From: Anaerolineaceae bacterium UBA3924
GTDB lineage: Bacteria > Chloroflexota > Anaerolineae > Anaerolineales > Anaerolineaceae
Assembly (NCBI GenBank): GCA_002385985.1
Contig: DGEO01000034.1
Coordinates: 30,578-38,018 of the forward strand
Length of the DNA: 7,441 bases
Direction of reading: 5' to 3'
Of this stretch, positions 1-5,560 are shown in pieces; within the stretch, counting starts at the first letter, position 1; each line of letters opens with the position of its first letter. Position numbers and translations under genes: made by a program. The notes below the pieces were generated by a model. That model ran no database searches and was not told the DNA's origin. It saw only the letters and a list, made by a program, of their open reading frames with translations.

Positions 1-135
1 GCCATCCAGGAAGGCGGCTTCATCTGGGATGGTGATCCGGCAGGGTTCATCTGGGACGGCGACCCGGCTGGCTTCATCTGGGACGGTGATCCCGCCGGAA
101 TCGTCAGTGTCGGTTCGCGCGTTCCTCAGGAATAA
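1..135 (+). CDS. C-terminal fragment of an unknown protein with a GFIWDGDPA tandem repeat
   Basis: Frame 1 is open from the window edge to a TAA at 133-135 and encodes 44 residues; the start lies outside the window. The visible part is dominated by three back-to-back copies of the nonapeptide GFIWDGDPA, followed by a short tail ending in RVPQE. The copies are identical as protein but differ at third codon positions (gat/gac, ggt/ggc, ccg/ccc), which is strong evidence that this frame is translated and selected. The family is not recognisable from the tail. Trp-containing C-terminal repeats occur in some large secreted proteins, including certain subtilisin-like (S8) peptidases, but nothing visible here proves that. 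The HD-GYP gene starts 49 bases downstream on the same strand with no clear promoter between, so the two may be cotranscribed. I am sure of the frame and not of the function. Confidence 0.75.
   Translation, partial: AIQEGGFIWDGDPAGFIWDGDPAGFIWDGDPAGIVSVGSRVPQE
16..96 (+). repeat. Three tandem 27-bp units encoding GFIWDGDPA
   Basis: The units are 16-42, 43-69 and 70-96, each encoding G-F-I-W-D-G-D-P-A. Differences between units are confined to wobble positions (for example ggc/ggg/ggc for Gly and gca/gct/gcc for Ala). More copies may lie upstream, since residues 1-5 (AIQEG) interrupt the pattern only at the window edge. Confidence 0.9.
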
Positions 136-184
136 CCCTGCTGGATGACGCGGCACACCTCATAACAGGAGCAGCACAGAACCT

Positions 185-1636
185 ATGGCCTCATCGCCCT
201 CCCGCTGGTTAACCCCCTACATCAATACGGTGGCCTTGGGCGGGCTTGCCATTCTGGTTCTGGCAATCCTGCAGTTTCCAGAAGACCGCATTGGCCTGCT
301 GATCTTCGGCGGCCTTGCGGTGGTCTGCCAGCTGATGGATGTGGAGCTGTTCCCCAGCTCTCGCAGCCGCGTCTCCGTATCCGTCATCATCGCCATCGCC
401 AGCATGGTGCTGTTTGGCCCGCTGGCGGGGGCTTTCACCCACATGCTGGCCGGCGCCGCTTCGGCGGCGTCGACCACCTACCGCAGCCGGCGCACCGATA
501 AAGGCCGCGCCACCCTGCTGCAGCGATCCTTCTTCAACGCCGGCATGCTGGCAATCTCCTCCGGTCTGGGTGGGTGCGTGTACGTCCTGCTGGGCGGCAC
601 GCACACCCAGATTGGGCAGATTTCCAACATCCTGCCCCTGGTGGCCGCGTCCACCACGGACGTGATCGTCAACCTGCTCCTGCTGACCGGAGTGATCTCG
701 CTGCAGAGCGGGAAGCGCACCTGGGCCATCTGGCGCGAGGACTTCCTCTGGGCGGTGCCCATCACCGTCGGAGGCGGCACCATCGGCGGCGGCATGCTGG
801 CGCTGTCGTACGAGCTGTTCACCTACCTGGGCGTGGCGGTTTTCTTCCTGCCCATCCTGGCCATCTCCTACTCCTTCCGGCTGTATGTGAAGAATACCAA
901 GGTCTACATGGAAAAGCTGGAGGAAGTGAACGAGCAGCTGGAGGAGGCCAACATGCGGCTGGAGAAAGCCAACCTGGGCCTGCTGGAAACGCTGGGCGCC
1001 GTAATCGACGCCTACGACGTGTACACCTTCGGCCACTCCCGGCAGGTGGCGCTCTACACCACCACCATCGCCGAGGAGCTCGGCCTGCCGGATGAGGAGA
1101 TCGCCCGCCTGTACAAGGCCGCGCTGGTGCACGACATCGGCAAGGTGGGCGTGCTGGACTCGATCGTCGGCAAGCCGGAGCGGCTCTCGGACGAGGAATA
1201 CAACCTGATCAAACGCCACCCGCTGATCGCGGTCGGCATCCTCGAGCAGAACGAGGAACTGCGCGACCTGATCCCCTACGTGCGCTACCACCACGAGCGC
1301 TGGGACGGCGGCGGCTACCCCTACGGCCTCTCGGGCGAGGCCATCCCCCTGGGCGCGCGGATCATGTCGCTGGCCGACAGCCTGGACGCCATGGTCTCCG
1401 ACCGCCCCTACCGCCCGACGGTCAGCTTCGAGCAGGTGTACGAGGAAATCCAGCGCTGCTCGGGCACCCAGTTCGACCCGCAGGTGGTGGCCGCGTTCAA
1501 CCGGGTGGTGCTCAAGAAAGGCCGCGACTTCTTCAAGAACTCCGCCGCGCTGGTCGAGCGCACCATGCTCACCTCGCACCCGGTGAAGTTCACCATGATC
1601 AAGCGGCCGGTCAAGGATCAGGTCTTCAGGCCGTAA
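185..1636 (+). CDS. Membrane-bound HD-GYP domain protein, predicted c-di-GMP phosphodiesterase
   Basis: This 483-aa protein has three parts. Residues about 14-232 are very hydrophobic and read as roughly eight transmembrane helices forming an unrecognised membrane or sensor domain. Residues about 237-268 are a Glu/Leu-rich coiled coil, the usual signalling linker. Residues about 270-440 are an HD-GYP phosphohydrolase domain. The expected metal-binding pattern is complete: H284, the HD pair H316-D317 followed by GK, H345, H369-H370, and D398. The GYP signature is present as HHERWDGGGYP (369-379). Proteins of this family hydrolyse the second messenger cyclic-di-GMP in the cytoplasm, so activity is expected, although the signal sensed is unknown. 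The residue four before H284 is Tyr rather than the Glu reported in the trinuclear-iron enzyme, suggesting a binuclear site. An AGGAG at 167-171 sits 13 bases before the ATG, a slightly long spacing. The gene follows the repeat protein by 49 bases and ends just before a hairpin. Confidence 0.93.
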   Translation: MASSPSRWLTPYINTVALGGLAILVLAILQFPEDRIGLLIFGGLAVVCQLMDVELFPSSRSRVSVSVIIAIASMVLFGPLAGAFTHMLAGAASAASTTYRSRRTDKGRATLLQRSFFNAGMLAISSGLGGCVYVLLGGTHTQIGQISNILPLVAASTTDVIVNLLLLTGVISLQSGKRTWAIWREDFLWAVPITVGGGTIGGGMLALSYELFTYLGVAVFFLPILAISYSFRLYVKNTKVYMEKLEEVNEQLEEANMRLEKANLGLLETLGAVIDAYDVYTFGHSRQVALYTTTIAEELGLPDEEIARLYKAALVHDIGKVGVLDSIVGKPERLSDEEYNLIKRHPLIAVGILEQNEELRDLIPYVRYHHERWDGGGYPYGLSGEAIPLGARIMSLADSLDAMVSDRPYRPTVSFEQVYEEIQRCSGTQFDPQVVAAFNRVVLKKGRDFFKNSAALVERTMLTSHPVKFTMIKRPVKDQVFRP

Positions 1637-1668
1637 CAGACTTCTTCGAGGGCAGCCCAACCCCTCGC

Positions 1669-1704
1669 AGCCTCCTCCGGATTACGCCTCCCGGAGGAGG
1701 CTTT
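1669..1704 (+). terminator. Rho-independent-type terminator hairpin after the HD-GYP gene
   Basis: AGCCTCCTCCGG (1669-1680) and CCGGAGGAGGCT (1691-1702) form a perfect 12-bp stem around a 10-base loop. Only a short, interrupted T run (TTTCATTT) follows on the + strand. The hairpin lies 32 bases after the HD-GYP stop and directly abuts the stop codon of the convergent hydrolase gene (1708-1710). It may therefore serve both directions, but no T run follows it on the - strand. Confidence 0.75.
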
Positions 1705-1707
1705 CAT

Positions 1708-2910
1708 TTACTGCCCGCCGGCTGCGCCCCTCAGCTCGCGGTCAAAGAACTGGATCACCCGCTCCAGGAACTGCGCGTTCGCCTCGCCGCGGAAGGAATG
1801 ACCCTCTCCCGGGTAGAAGAAGCACTCGGCCTGCTTGCCCAGGTCCAGCAGGCGCAGGCACAGGTCCTTCGACCAGCTCACCGGGACGGTCGGGTCGGCG
1901 TCGCCGTGGTGGATGGAGACGGCCGCCGCCAGCCCCTCCAGGTAGTAAACCGGGCTGATCTCCGCCTCCACCTCGGGCGGAGTGTCCAGCTCGGGGATGC
2001 GGGAAGCGGCGTTCATGAACACGTTGTAGATCTGCGCCGTGTTCAGCGCTTCGTCCGCGCTCATCGAGCCGTAGAGCACCACCGCGTCGATGCCCCCGTC
2101 CACCACCGCGGCGCGGATGCTGACCCCGCCGCCCATGCTGTGCCCGAACAGGCCGATCGCCTGCGGGTCCGCCTGCGCCAGCGGGCCGGGCTGTCCGCCC
2201 AGCCGGCGCACCAGCCCGACCAGATTGAGCACGTCCACCGCAAAGCCCACCCGGTGCAGGTTCGGCCCGTCCTCCGCGGGCGGGTACCCGCGCAGATTGG
2301 GATGGATCACCAGGTAGCCGGCCCGCGCCAGCGTGTCGGCATAGGGAGTGGTGTAGGCCAGCATGTTATAGTTCGCCGGAGACACGTAGCCGTGCACGAC
2401 GATCACCACCGGGAAGGGCCCCTCCCCCGCCGGCACGTTCATAAAGGCGTACTGCACCAGCCCGTCGCTGTCGTAGCGCACCATGCTGCGGGTGAAGCCG
2501 TCCAGCTCGCCCCACACCTCCTCAACGACCAGCTCGCCCTCGCCGTAGGAGCGCGCTCGCAGCTCCTCGATGCGCAGCCCGGCGAAGCGGTCCGGCATGG
2601 GCGAAAAGGCCGGAGTCGGCGTGGGTTCAGGCGCCGGCGGATCCGGAGTGCCGGTCGGGACGGGCAGCGCCGGGGGAAGCAGGGTGACCACCCGGCCGGT
2701 CGCCGTCAGCGCGGCCTCGACCGTGTCCGCCAGGCGAGCCTCGAAGGTGGCCGTCTGGTAGCGGGGCAGCAGCGTGGGCGTGGACTTCGGGAAGCGGGTC
2801 TGCAGATCCAAAGGCAGCGTGGGCGTAGGCAGCGTGCTAAGACCGATCGGTCCTGAACACGCGACCAGTAAGAGAAGGACCAGCAGCCCGAGCCATCCGC
2901 GCCGTTTCAC
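1708..2910 (-). CDS. Lipoprotein alpha/beta hydrolase (dienelactone hydrolase / S9-like)
   Basis: This 400-aa protein begins with a lipoprotein signal: MKRR, a Leu/Val-rich core, and the lipobox LVAC with Cys18 as the predicted lipidation site. A Thr/Pro-rich, partly helical spacer (about 20-107) precedes an alpha/beta hydrolase core from about residue 140. Landmarks are the oxyanion-side strand VVIVVHGY (168-175), the nucleophile elbow GHSMGG with Ser258, the acid strand HHGDADPTVP with Asp339 as probable catalytic acid, and GEGHSF with His371. The order and spacing match dienelactone-hydrolase or prolyl-oligopeptidase-like hydrolases. The substrate, ester or peptide, cannot be read from sequence. 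The protein should be tethered to the outer face of the cytoplasmic membrane. The start is GTG (2908-2910), with AGGTGG ten bases upstream (2921-2926 on the complementary strand). The gene is transcribed alone, divergently from the 120-aa membrane protein and convergently with the HD-GYP gene. Confidence 0.9.
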   Translation of the reverse strand: MKRRGWLGLLVLLLLVACSGPIGLSTLPTPTLPLDLQTRFPKSTPTLLPRYQTATFEARLADTVEAALTATGRVVTLLPPALPVPTGTPDPPAPEPTPTPAFSPMPDRFAGLRIEELRARSYGEGELVVEEVWGELDGFTRSMVRYDSDGLVQYAFMNVPAGEGPFPVVIVVHGYVSPANYNMLAYTTPYADTLARAGYLVIHPNLRGYPPAEDGPNLHRVGFAVDVLNLVGLVRRLGGQPGPLAQADPQAIGLFGHSMGGGVSIRAAVVDGGIDAVVLYGSMSADEALNTAQIYNVFMNAASRIPELDTPPEVEAEISPVYYLEGLAAAVSIHHGDADPTVPVSWSKDLCLRLLDLGKQAECFFYPGEGHSFRGEANAQFLERVIQFFDRELRGAAGGQ

Positions 2911-2940
2911 CGCCAGAGCACCACCTGTCGTTTTCGGTTA

Positions 2941-2948
2941 ATTGTAGC
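2941..2948 (-). promoter_or_regulatory. Candidate -10 element for the lipoprotein hydrolase
   Basis: Read on the - strand this is GCTACAAT, with TACAAT at 2941-2946 as the -10 hexamer. Transcription would begin about 7 bases downstream, giving a 5' leader of roughly 25 bases that just accommodates the AGGTGG ribosome binding site. No good -35 lies 16-18 bases upstream. A TTGACC (2956-2961, - strand) is only 9 bases away, too close for a normal sigma-70 promoter. The same octamer precedes nrfH. Confidence 0.45.
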
Positions 2949-2985
2949 GTGGGATGGTCAACGATGCTCCGCGGAGGACCGAATG

Positions 2986-2994
2986 TGCTACGAT
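2986..2994 (+). promoter_or_regulatory. Candidate extended -10 upstream of the 120-aa membrane protein gene
   Basis: TGCTACGAT matches the extended -10 form TGnTAnnAT, with hexamer TACGAT at 2989-2994. It lies 134 bases before the ATG at 3129, so the transcript would carry a leader of about 127 bases. No convincing -35 is visible, which is tolerable for an extended -10 promoter. It is divergent from, and about 40 bases away from, the candidate promoter of the hydrolase. Confidence 0.4.
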
Positions 2995-3035
2995 AAATGC
3001 ACAACGCAAACGAGGGTTAGCCGTATATCAAATCA

Positions 3036-3082
3036 GGTGAACCGTTCCTCAAAGCGGATCTCCGCCGCCGGTTCACCGGCGG
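3036..3082 (+). promoter_or_regulatory. Leader with two mutually exclusive hairpins ahead of the 120-aa membrane protein
   Basis: GGTGAACCG (3036-3044) is perfectly complementary to CGGTTCACC (3069-3077), giving a 9-bp stem. Within its loop GCGG (3054-3057) can pair with CCGC (3062-3065). Alternatively CCGCCGG (3065-3071) pairs with CCGGCGG (3076-3082) around a TTCA loop. The two main stems share bases 3069-3077 and cannot coexist, which resembles an attenuator or riboswitch expression platform. No T run follows the second hairpin, so a terminator in the strict sense is not evident. It matches no RNA family I recognise. Confidence 0.4.
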
Positions 3083-3128
3083 AAGCAGCGCCTTACCAGT
3101 CACCAACCTAGCAAAGAGAGGGGAAACC

Positions 3129-3491
3129 ATGAAAACGCTGTCGACCCTTGTCCGCGAGCATCCCATCCTGTCCGGCGCCGGCGGGACGCTGCTGGTCTAC
3201 CTGCTGCTGATGAGCATCAACTGGCTGGCCTTCCTGTTCGGCCGCTGGCAGACGGTGCAGGATTTCGCCGGCGGGCTGCTCTGGCTGGCGCTCGGCGCGG
3301 TGCTGGTCGGCGGGGCCAGCCTGTTCGCCGACAGCGCCTGGGAGGAGACCGGCCAGACCGTGCGCAAGGCCAGCCGCAGCGGCTGGATTCAGGCCCCGCT
3401 GACCGGCGCGCTGCGCTTTGCCATGGTCATGAACGCCGCCGGGCTGCTGCTGGCGCTGACCGGCTGGCTGATCCAGTGGACCGCCGGGTAG
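3129..3491 (+). CDS. Unrecognised 120-aa membrane protein with three predicted helices
   Basis: I do not recognise this protein. It has three hydrophobic segments at about residues 16-38, 45-65 and 92-116. A polar loop (about 67-90) contains an acidic WEE and then a basic stretch with K80, R79 and R83. Aromatic residues, especially Trp, flank the helices (W32, W40, W52, W71, W86, W113, W117), as is common at membrane interfaces. There are no cysteines or heme motifs and only one His (H11), so it is not an obvious electron carrier. The start is well supported by AGAGGGG at 3117-3123, five bases before the ATG. It is preceded by a long structured leader and separated from nrfH by 131 bases including an AT-rich promoter region, so it is probably its own transcription unit, although on the same strand as nrfHA. 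Confidence 0.8.
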   Translation: MKTLSTLVREHPILSGAGGTLLVYLLLMSINWLAFLFGRWQTVQDFAGGLLWLALGAVLVGGASLFADSAWEETGQTVRKASRSGWIQAPLTGALRFAMVMNAAGLLLALTGWLIQWTAG

Positions 3492-3578
3492 CTCCTCCGC
3501 TCCGGACCGGCCTGCACCAAGGCGCAGCGAATTTGCAATGTTTTTCTATCTCGTTTTAATTACCCGAATTTCGATTTC

Positions 3579-3587
3579 TGCTACAAT
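3579..3587 (+). promoter_or_regulatory. Candidate extended -10 promoter of nrfHA
   Basis: TGCTACAAT fits the extended -10 pattern, with hexamer TACAAT at 3582-3587. The sequence 17 bases upstream (ATTACC, 3559-3564) matches the -35 consensus at only three of six positions. Transcription would begin around 3594, about 29 bases before the nrfH ATG. The element sits inside an 80-base block (3531-3610) with only 22 G or C bases, in sharp contrast to the GC-rich genes on either side. I found no FNR-type palindrome (TTGAT-N4-ATCAA) nearby. Confidence 0.5.
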
Positions 3588-3608
3588 CCAATTAATCCAA
3601 ATTTAATC
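3585..3608 (+). repeat. Short AATCCAA direct repeats at the presumed nrfH transcription start
   Basis: AATCCAATT (3585-3593) is followed immediately by AATCCAAATTT (3594-3604) and a partial copy AATC (3605-3608). The repeats overlap the -10 hexamer and the presumed start site. They could be an operator for a regulator of nrfHA or simply part of an AT-rich promoter. Confidence 0.4.
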
Positions 3609-3622
3609 TTCAGGACGGGTCC

Positions 3623-4150
3623 ATGAAGCTTCCGCTGATCGTCGGGATCCTCGCCCTGGTGGCCGTGCTGGGAACCGGCCTGTGGGCCACCGACTTCCCC
3701 GTTTACCTGGGGAACGATTCCACCGCCTGCAACAACTGCCATGTGATGGATTACGCCTATGAGGGCTGGTACCACGCCGCGCACCAGTCCTGGGCCGGCT
3801 GCGTGGACTGCCACGTACCGCACAACCTGATCCCCAAGTACCTGTACAAGGCCAAATCCGGGATGAACCACGTCACCATGTTCACCCTGGGCCACATCCC
3901 CGAGCCGCTGCGGGCCAAAGACGACACGAAGCAGATCGTGCAGGCCAACTGCGTGCGCTGCCACGAAGAGACCGTCTCAGCCATCGCCGACGGGTCGATG
4001 GACCCGGCCCGCACCGGCGACCGCTTCTGCGCCGAATGCCACCGCTCCATCGCTCACGGCGAACGGGGGATTGTCATCCTGCCCTACCAGGACACCGGCC
4101 TGTACCGGGTCCGTGACCTGCCGCCCGCCCATCCTGTTGAGGAGAACTGA
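3623..4150 (+). CDS. nrfH: Cytochrome c nitrite reductase small subunit, tetraheme quinol dehydrogenase
   Basis: This 175-aa protein is a NapC/NirT-family membrane cytochrome. An N-terminal helix (about 4-22) anchors it. Four heme c motifs follow: CNNCH (36-40), CVDCH (60-64), CVRCH (110-114) and CAECH (136-140). The CNNCHVM context places Met42 two residues after the first motif's His, the position of the unusual axial Met on heme 1 in characterised NrfH. The KSGMNHVTMFTLG stretch (78-90) resembles the conserved NrfH segment between hemes 2 and 3. NrfH oxidises membrane quinol and passes electrons to NrfA on the outer face of the membrane. AGGA (3612-3615) lies seven bases before the ATG. 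The stop is 3 bases before the nrfA start, so the two are translated from one message. Length and heme count are typical. Other NapC-family roles are possible in principle, but the adjoining nrfA makes NrfH the clear choice. Confidence 0.96.
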   Translation: MKLPLIVGILALVAVLGTGLWATDFPVYLGNDSTACNNCHVMDYAYEGWYHAAHQSWAGCVDCHVPHNLIPKYLYKAKSGMNHVTMFTLGHIPEPLRAKDDTKQIVQANCVRCHEETVSAIADGSMDPARTGDRFCAECHRSIAHGERGIVILPYQDTGLYRVRDLPPAHPVEEN

Positions 4151-4153
4151 ACC

Positions 4154-5449
4154 GTGTTCAAGTCGCTTGCCCAAAAACCCTGGCTTCCCTGGCTGCTCAG
4201 CGCCATCATTGTGATTCTCGCCGCCGCAGTCATCGTCCTCCTGGTGTTTCTGAAGAACCAGCCGCCCCAGGTGCGCGGCATTCCGCCCATGGTGGAAGTC
4301 AGCGCTCACGAGCCGGACAGCAGCATCTGGGGGCAGAACTTCCCCAACCAGTACACCACCCTGCTGCGCACCGAGGCCAACAACACCCGCACGCAGTACG
4401 GCGGCTCAGAGCCATACTCGAAGCTGGAAGCCGATCCTCACCTGCTGCGGCTGTTCGCCGGGTACGCCTTCAGCATTGAATACAACGAGGACCGCGGGCA
4501 CCGCAATGCGCTGACCGACGTGCGCGAGATCCAGCGCATCAACGAGAAGTCCCCGGCTACCTGCTACTCCTGCAAGTCCGCCGACAACCCGGCGCTGTGG
4601 GAGGAGATGGGTATGGCCGCGTACGACGCAATGCTGTTCAGCGAAATGACGGCGAACATCGACGAGCCGATCGGCTGCGCCAACTGCCATGAGGCCGGCA
4701 CTATGCGCCTGATCGTCACCAACCCCGCGCTGGAAGAAGCGCTGGAGGCCCAGGGCAAGGACTGGACGACCTTCACCCGGCAGGAGATGCGCACCGTGGT
4801 CTGCGCCAACTGCCACGTGGAGTATTACTTCGCCGGCGAAGGCAAATACCTGACCTTCCCCTGGAAGAACGGCACCCGCATCGAAGACATCGAGGCCTAT
4901 TACGAGACCCTGCAGTTCACAGACTGGACGCATCCGGACAGCCAGGCCCCGATGATCAAGATGCAGCACCCCGAATACGAGTTCTTCACCGCCAGCAGCA
5001 CGCATTACCTGGCCGGGGTTTCCTGCGCCGACTGCCACATGCCCTATACCCGAGACGGCGCGGTCAAGTTCTCCACCCACGATGTGCACTCGCCGCTGCT
5101 GGAGCCGGCCCGCTCCTGCGGCACCTGCCACACCGACGTGGATTACGTCACTTACCGGGTGGCGGAGATCCAGGATGCGGTGCACGCCACGATGATGAGC
5201 TGTGAGGACGCCATCGTGGAGGCCATCGACAGCATCGCCGCCGCGGCCGCCAACCCCGCCGCCGACGCGGACCTGATCGAGGAGGCCCGCCGGCTTCACC
5301 GGGCGGCGCAGCTGCGCTGGGATTTCATCGCCGCCGAGAACAGCATGGGCTTCCACAACCCTGAAGAAGCGCTGCGCATCCTGGCCAACGCCACCGACCT
5401 GGCCCGCCAGGCCCAGGTCAAGGCGCTGCTGGCCGTGAAAAGCCAGTAA
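4154..5449 (+). CDS. nrfA: Cytochrome c nitrite reductase catalytic subunit, ammonia-forming
   Basis: This 431-aa pentaheme enzyme carries out the six-electron reduction of nitrite to ammonium in respiratory DNRA, on the outer side of the membrane. The catalytic heme motif is CYSCK (137-141), giving the diagnostic lysine ligand. Four CxxCH motifs follow: CANCH (175-179), CANCH (217-221), CADCH (291-295) and CGTCH (322-326). By comparison with characterised enzymes, Arg114 (DRGH), Tyr224 (VEYYF) and His272 (QHPEYE) are the active-site residues. Glu223, Lys269 and Gln271 fit the calcium site, so this looks like the calcium-dependent type. The C-terminal GFHNPEEA segment (399-406) is also a family hallmark. 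The hydrophobic segment 12-33 lacks an obvious cleavage site and probably stays as an anchor, as expected in a monoderm cell. The start is GTG with GAGGAG (4139-4144) nine bases upstream. It forms an operon with nrfH and ends at a strong terminator. Confidence 0.97.
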   Translation: MFKSLAQKPWLPWLLSAIIVILAAAVIVLLVFLKNQPPQVRGIPPMVEVSAHEPDSSIWGQNFPNQYTTLLRTEANNTRTQYGGSEPYSKLEADPHLLRLFAGYAFSIEYNEDRGHRNALTDVREIQRINEKSPATCYSCKSADNPALWEEMGMAAYDAMLFSEMTANIDEPIGCANCHEAGTMRLIVTNPALEEALEAQGKDWTTFTRQEMRTVVCANCHVEYYFAGEGKYLTFPWKNGTRIEDIEAYYETLQFTDWTHPDSQAPMIKMQHPEYEFFTASSTHYLAGVSCADCHMPYTRDGAVKFSTHDVHSPLLEPARSCGTCHTDVDYVTYRVAEIQDAVHATMMSCEDAIVEAIDSIAAAAANPAADADLIEEARRLHRAAQLRWDFIAAENSMGFHNPEEALRILANATDLARQAQVKALLAVKSQ

Positions 5450-5478
5450 GCCCGGATTATCCAATCCGCGCTAAGGCC

Positions 5479-5509
5479 GCCTCCGCGCCATCCTGCGGAG
5501 GCTTTTTTT
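5479..5509 (+). terminator. Rho-independent terminator of the nrfHA operon
   Basis: GCCTCCGC (5479-5486) pairs perfectly with GCGGAGGC (5495-5502) around an 8-base loop, followed directly by seven T residues (5503-5509). It lies 30 bases after the nrfA stop. The convergent gene's stop is at 5561-5563, so read-through from that side meets the same hairpin without a T run. Confidence 0.92.
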
Positions 5510-5560
5510 GTCGCCTGGTCGGCCGGTGACGGCAGAACTGCTGTTCAGGGGCGGTGCGCT

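Noticed and set aside
574..1095. An Arg/His/Gly-rich + strand frame inside the HD-GYP gene
   Set aside because: It is an alternative frame of the same DNA with typical GC-shadow composition and no start signal.
209..1660. A 483-codon open frame on the - strand opposite the HD-GYP gene
   Set aside because: It is rich in His, Gln, Arg and Gly with no domain or hydrophobic core, as expected from a GC-rich shadow frame; the + strand frame has a complete HD-GYP motif set.
1798..2856. A 352-codon open frame on the + strand opposite the hydrolase
   Set aside because: Its composition is His/Arg/Gln/Val low complexity, and the - strand carries the lipobox and full catalytic triad.
3018..3031. ATCAA half-site resembling an FNR/CRP operator
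   Set aside because: The matching TTGAT half is absent at the required spacing, and it lies before the membrane protein gene rather than nrfH.
4406..5464. A 352-codon open frame on the - strand opposite nrfA
   Set aside because: It is antisense to the heme-motif-bearing nrfA and has no recognisable domain.
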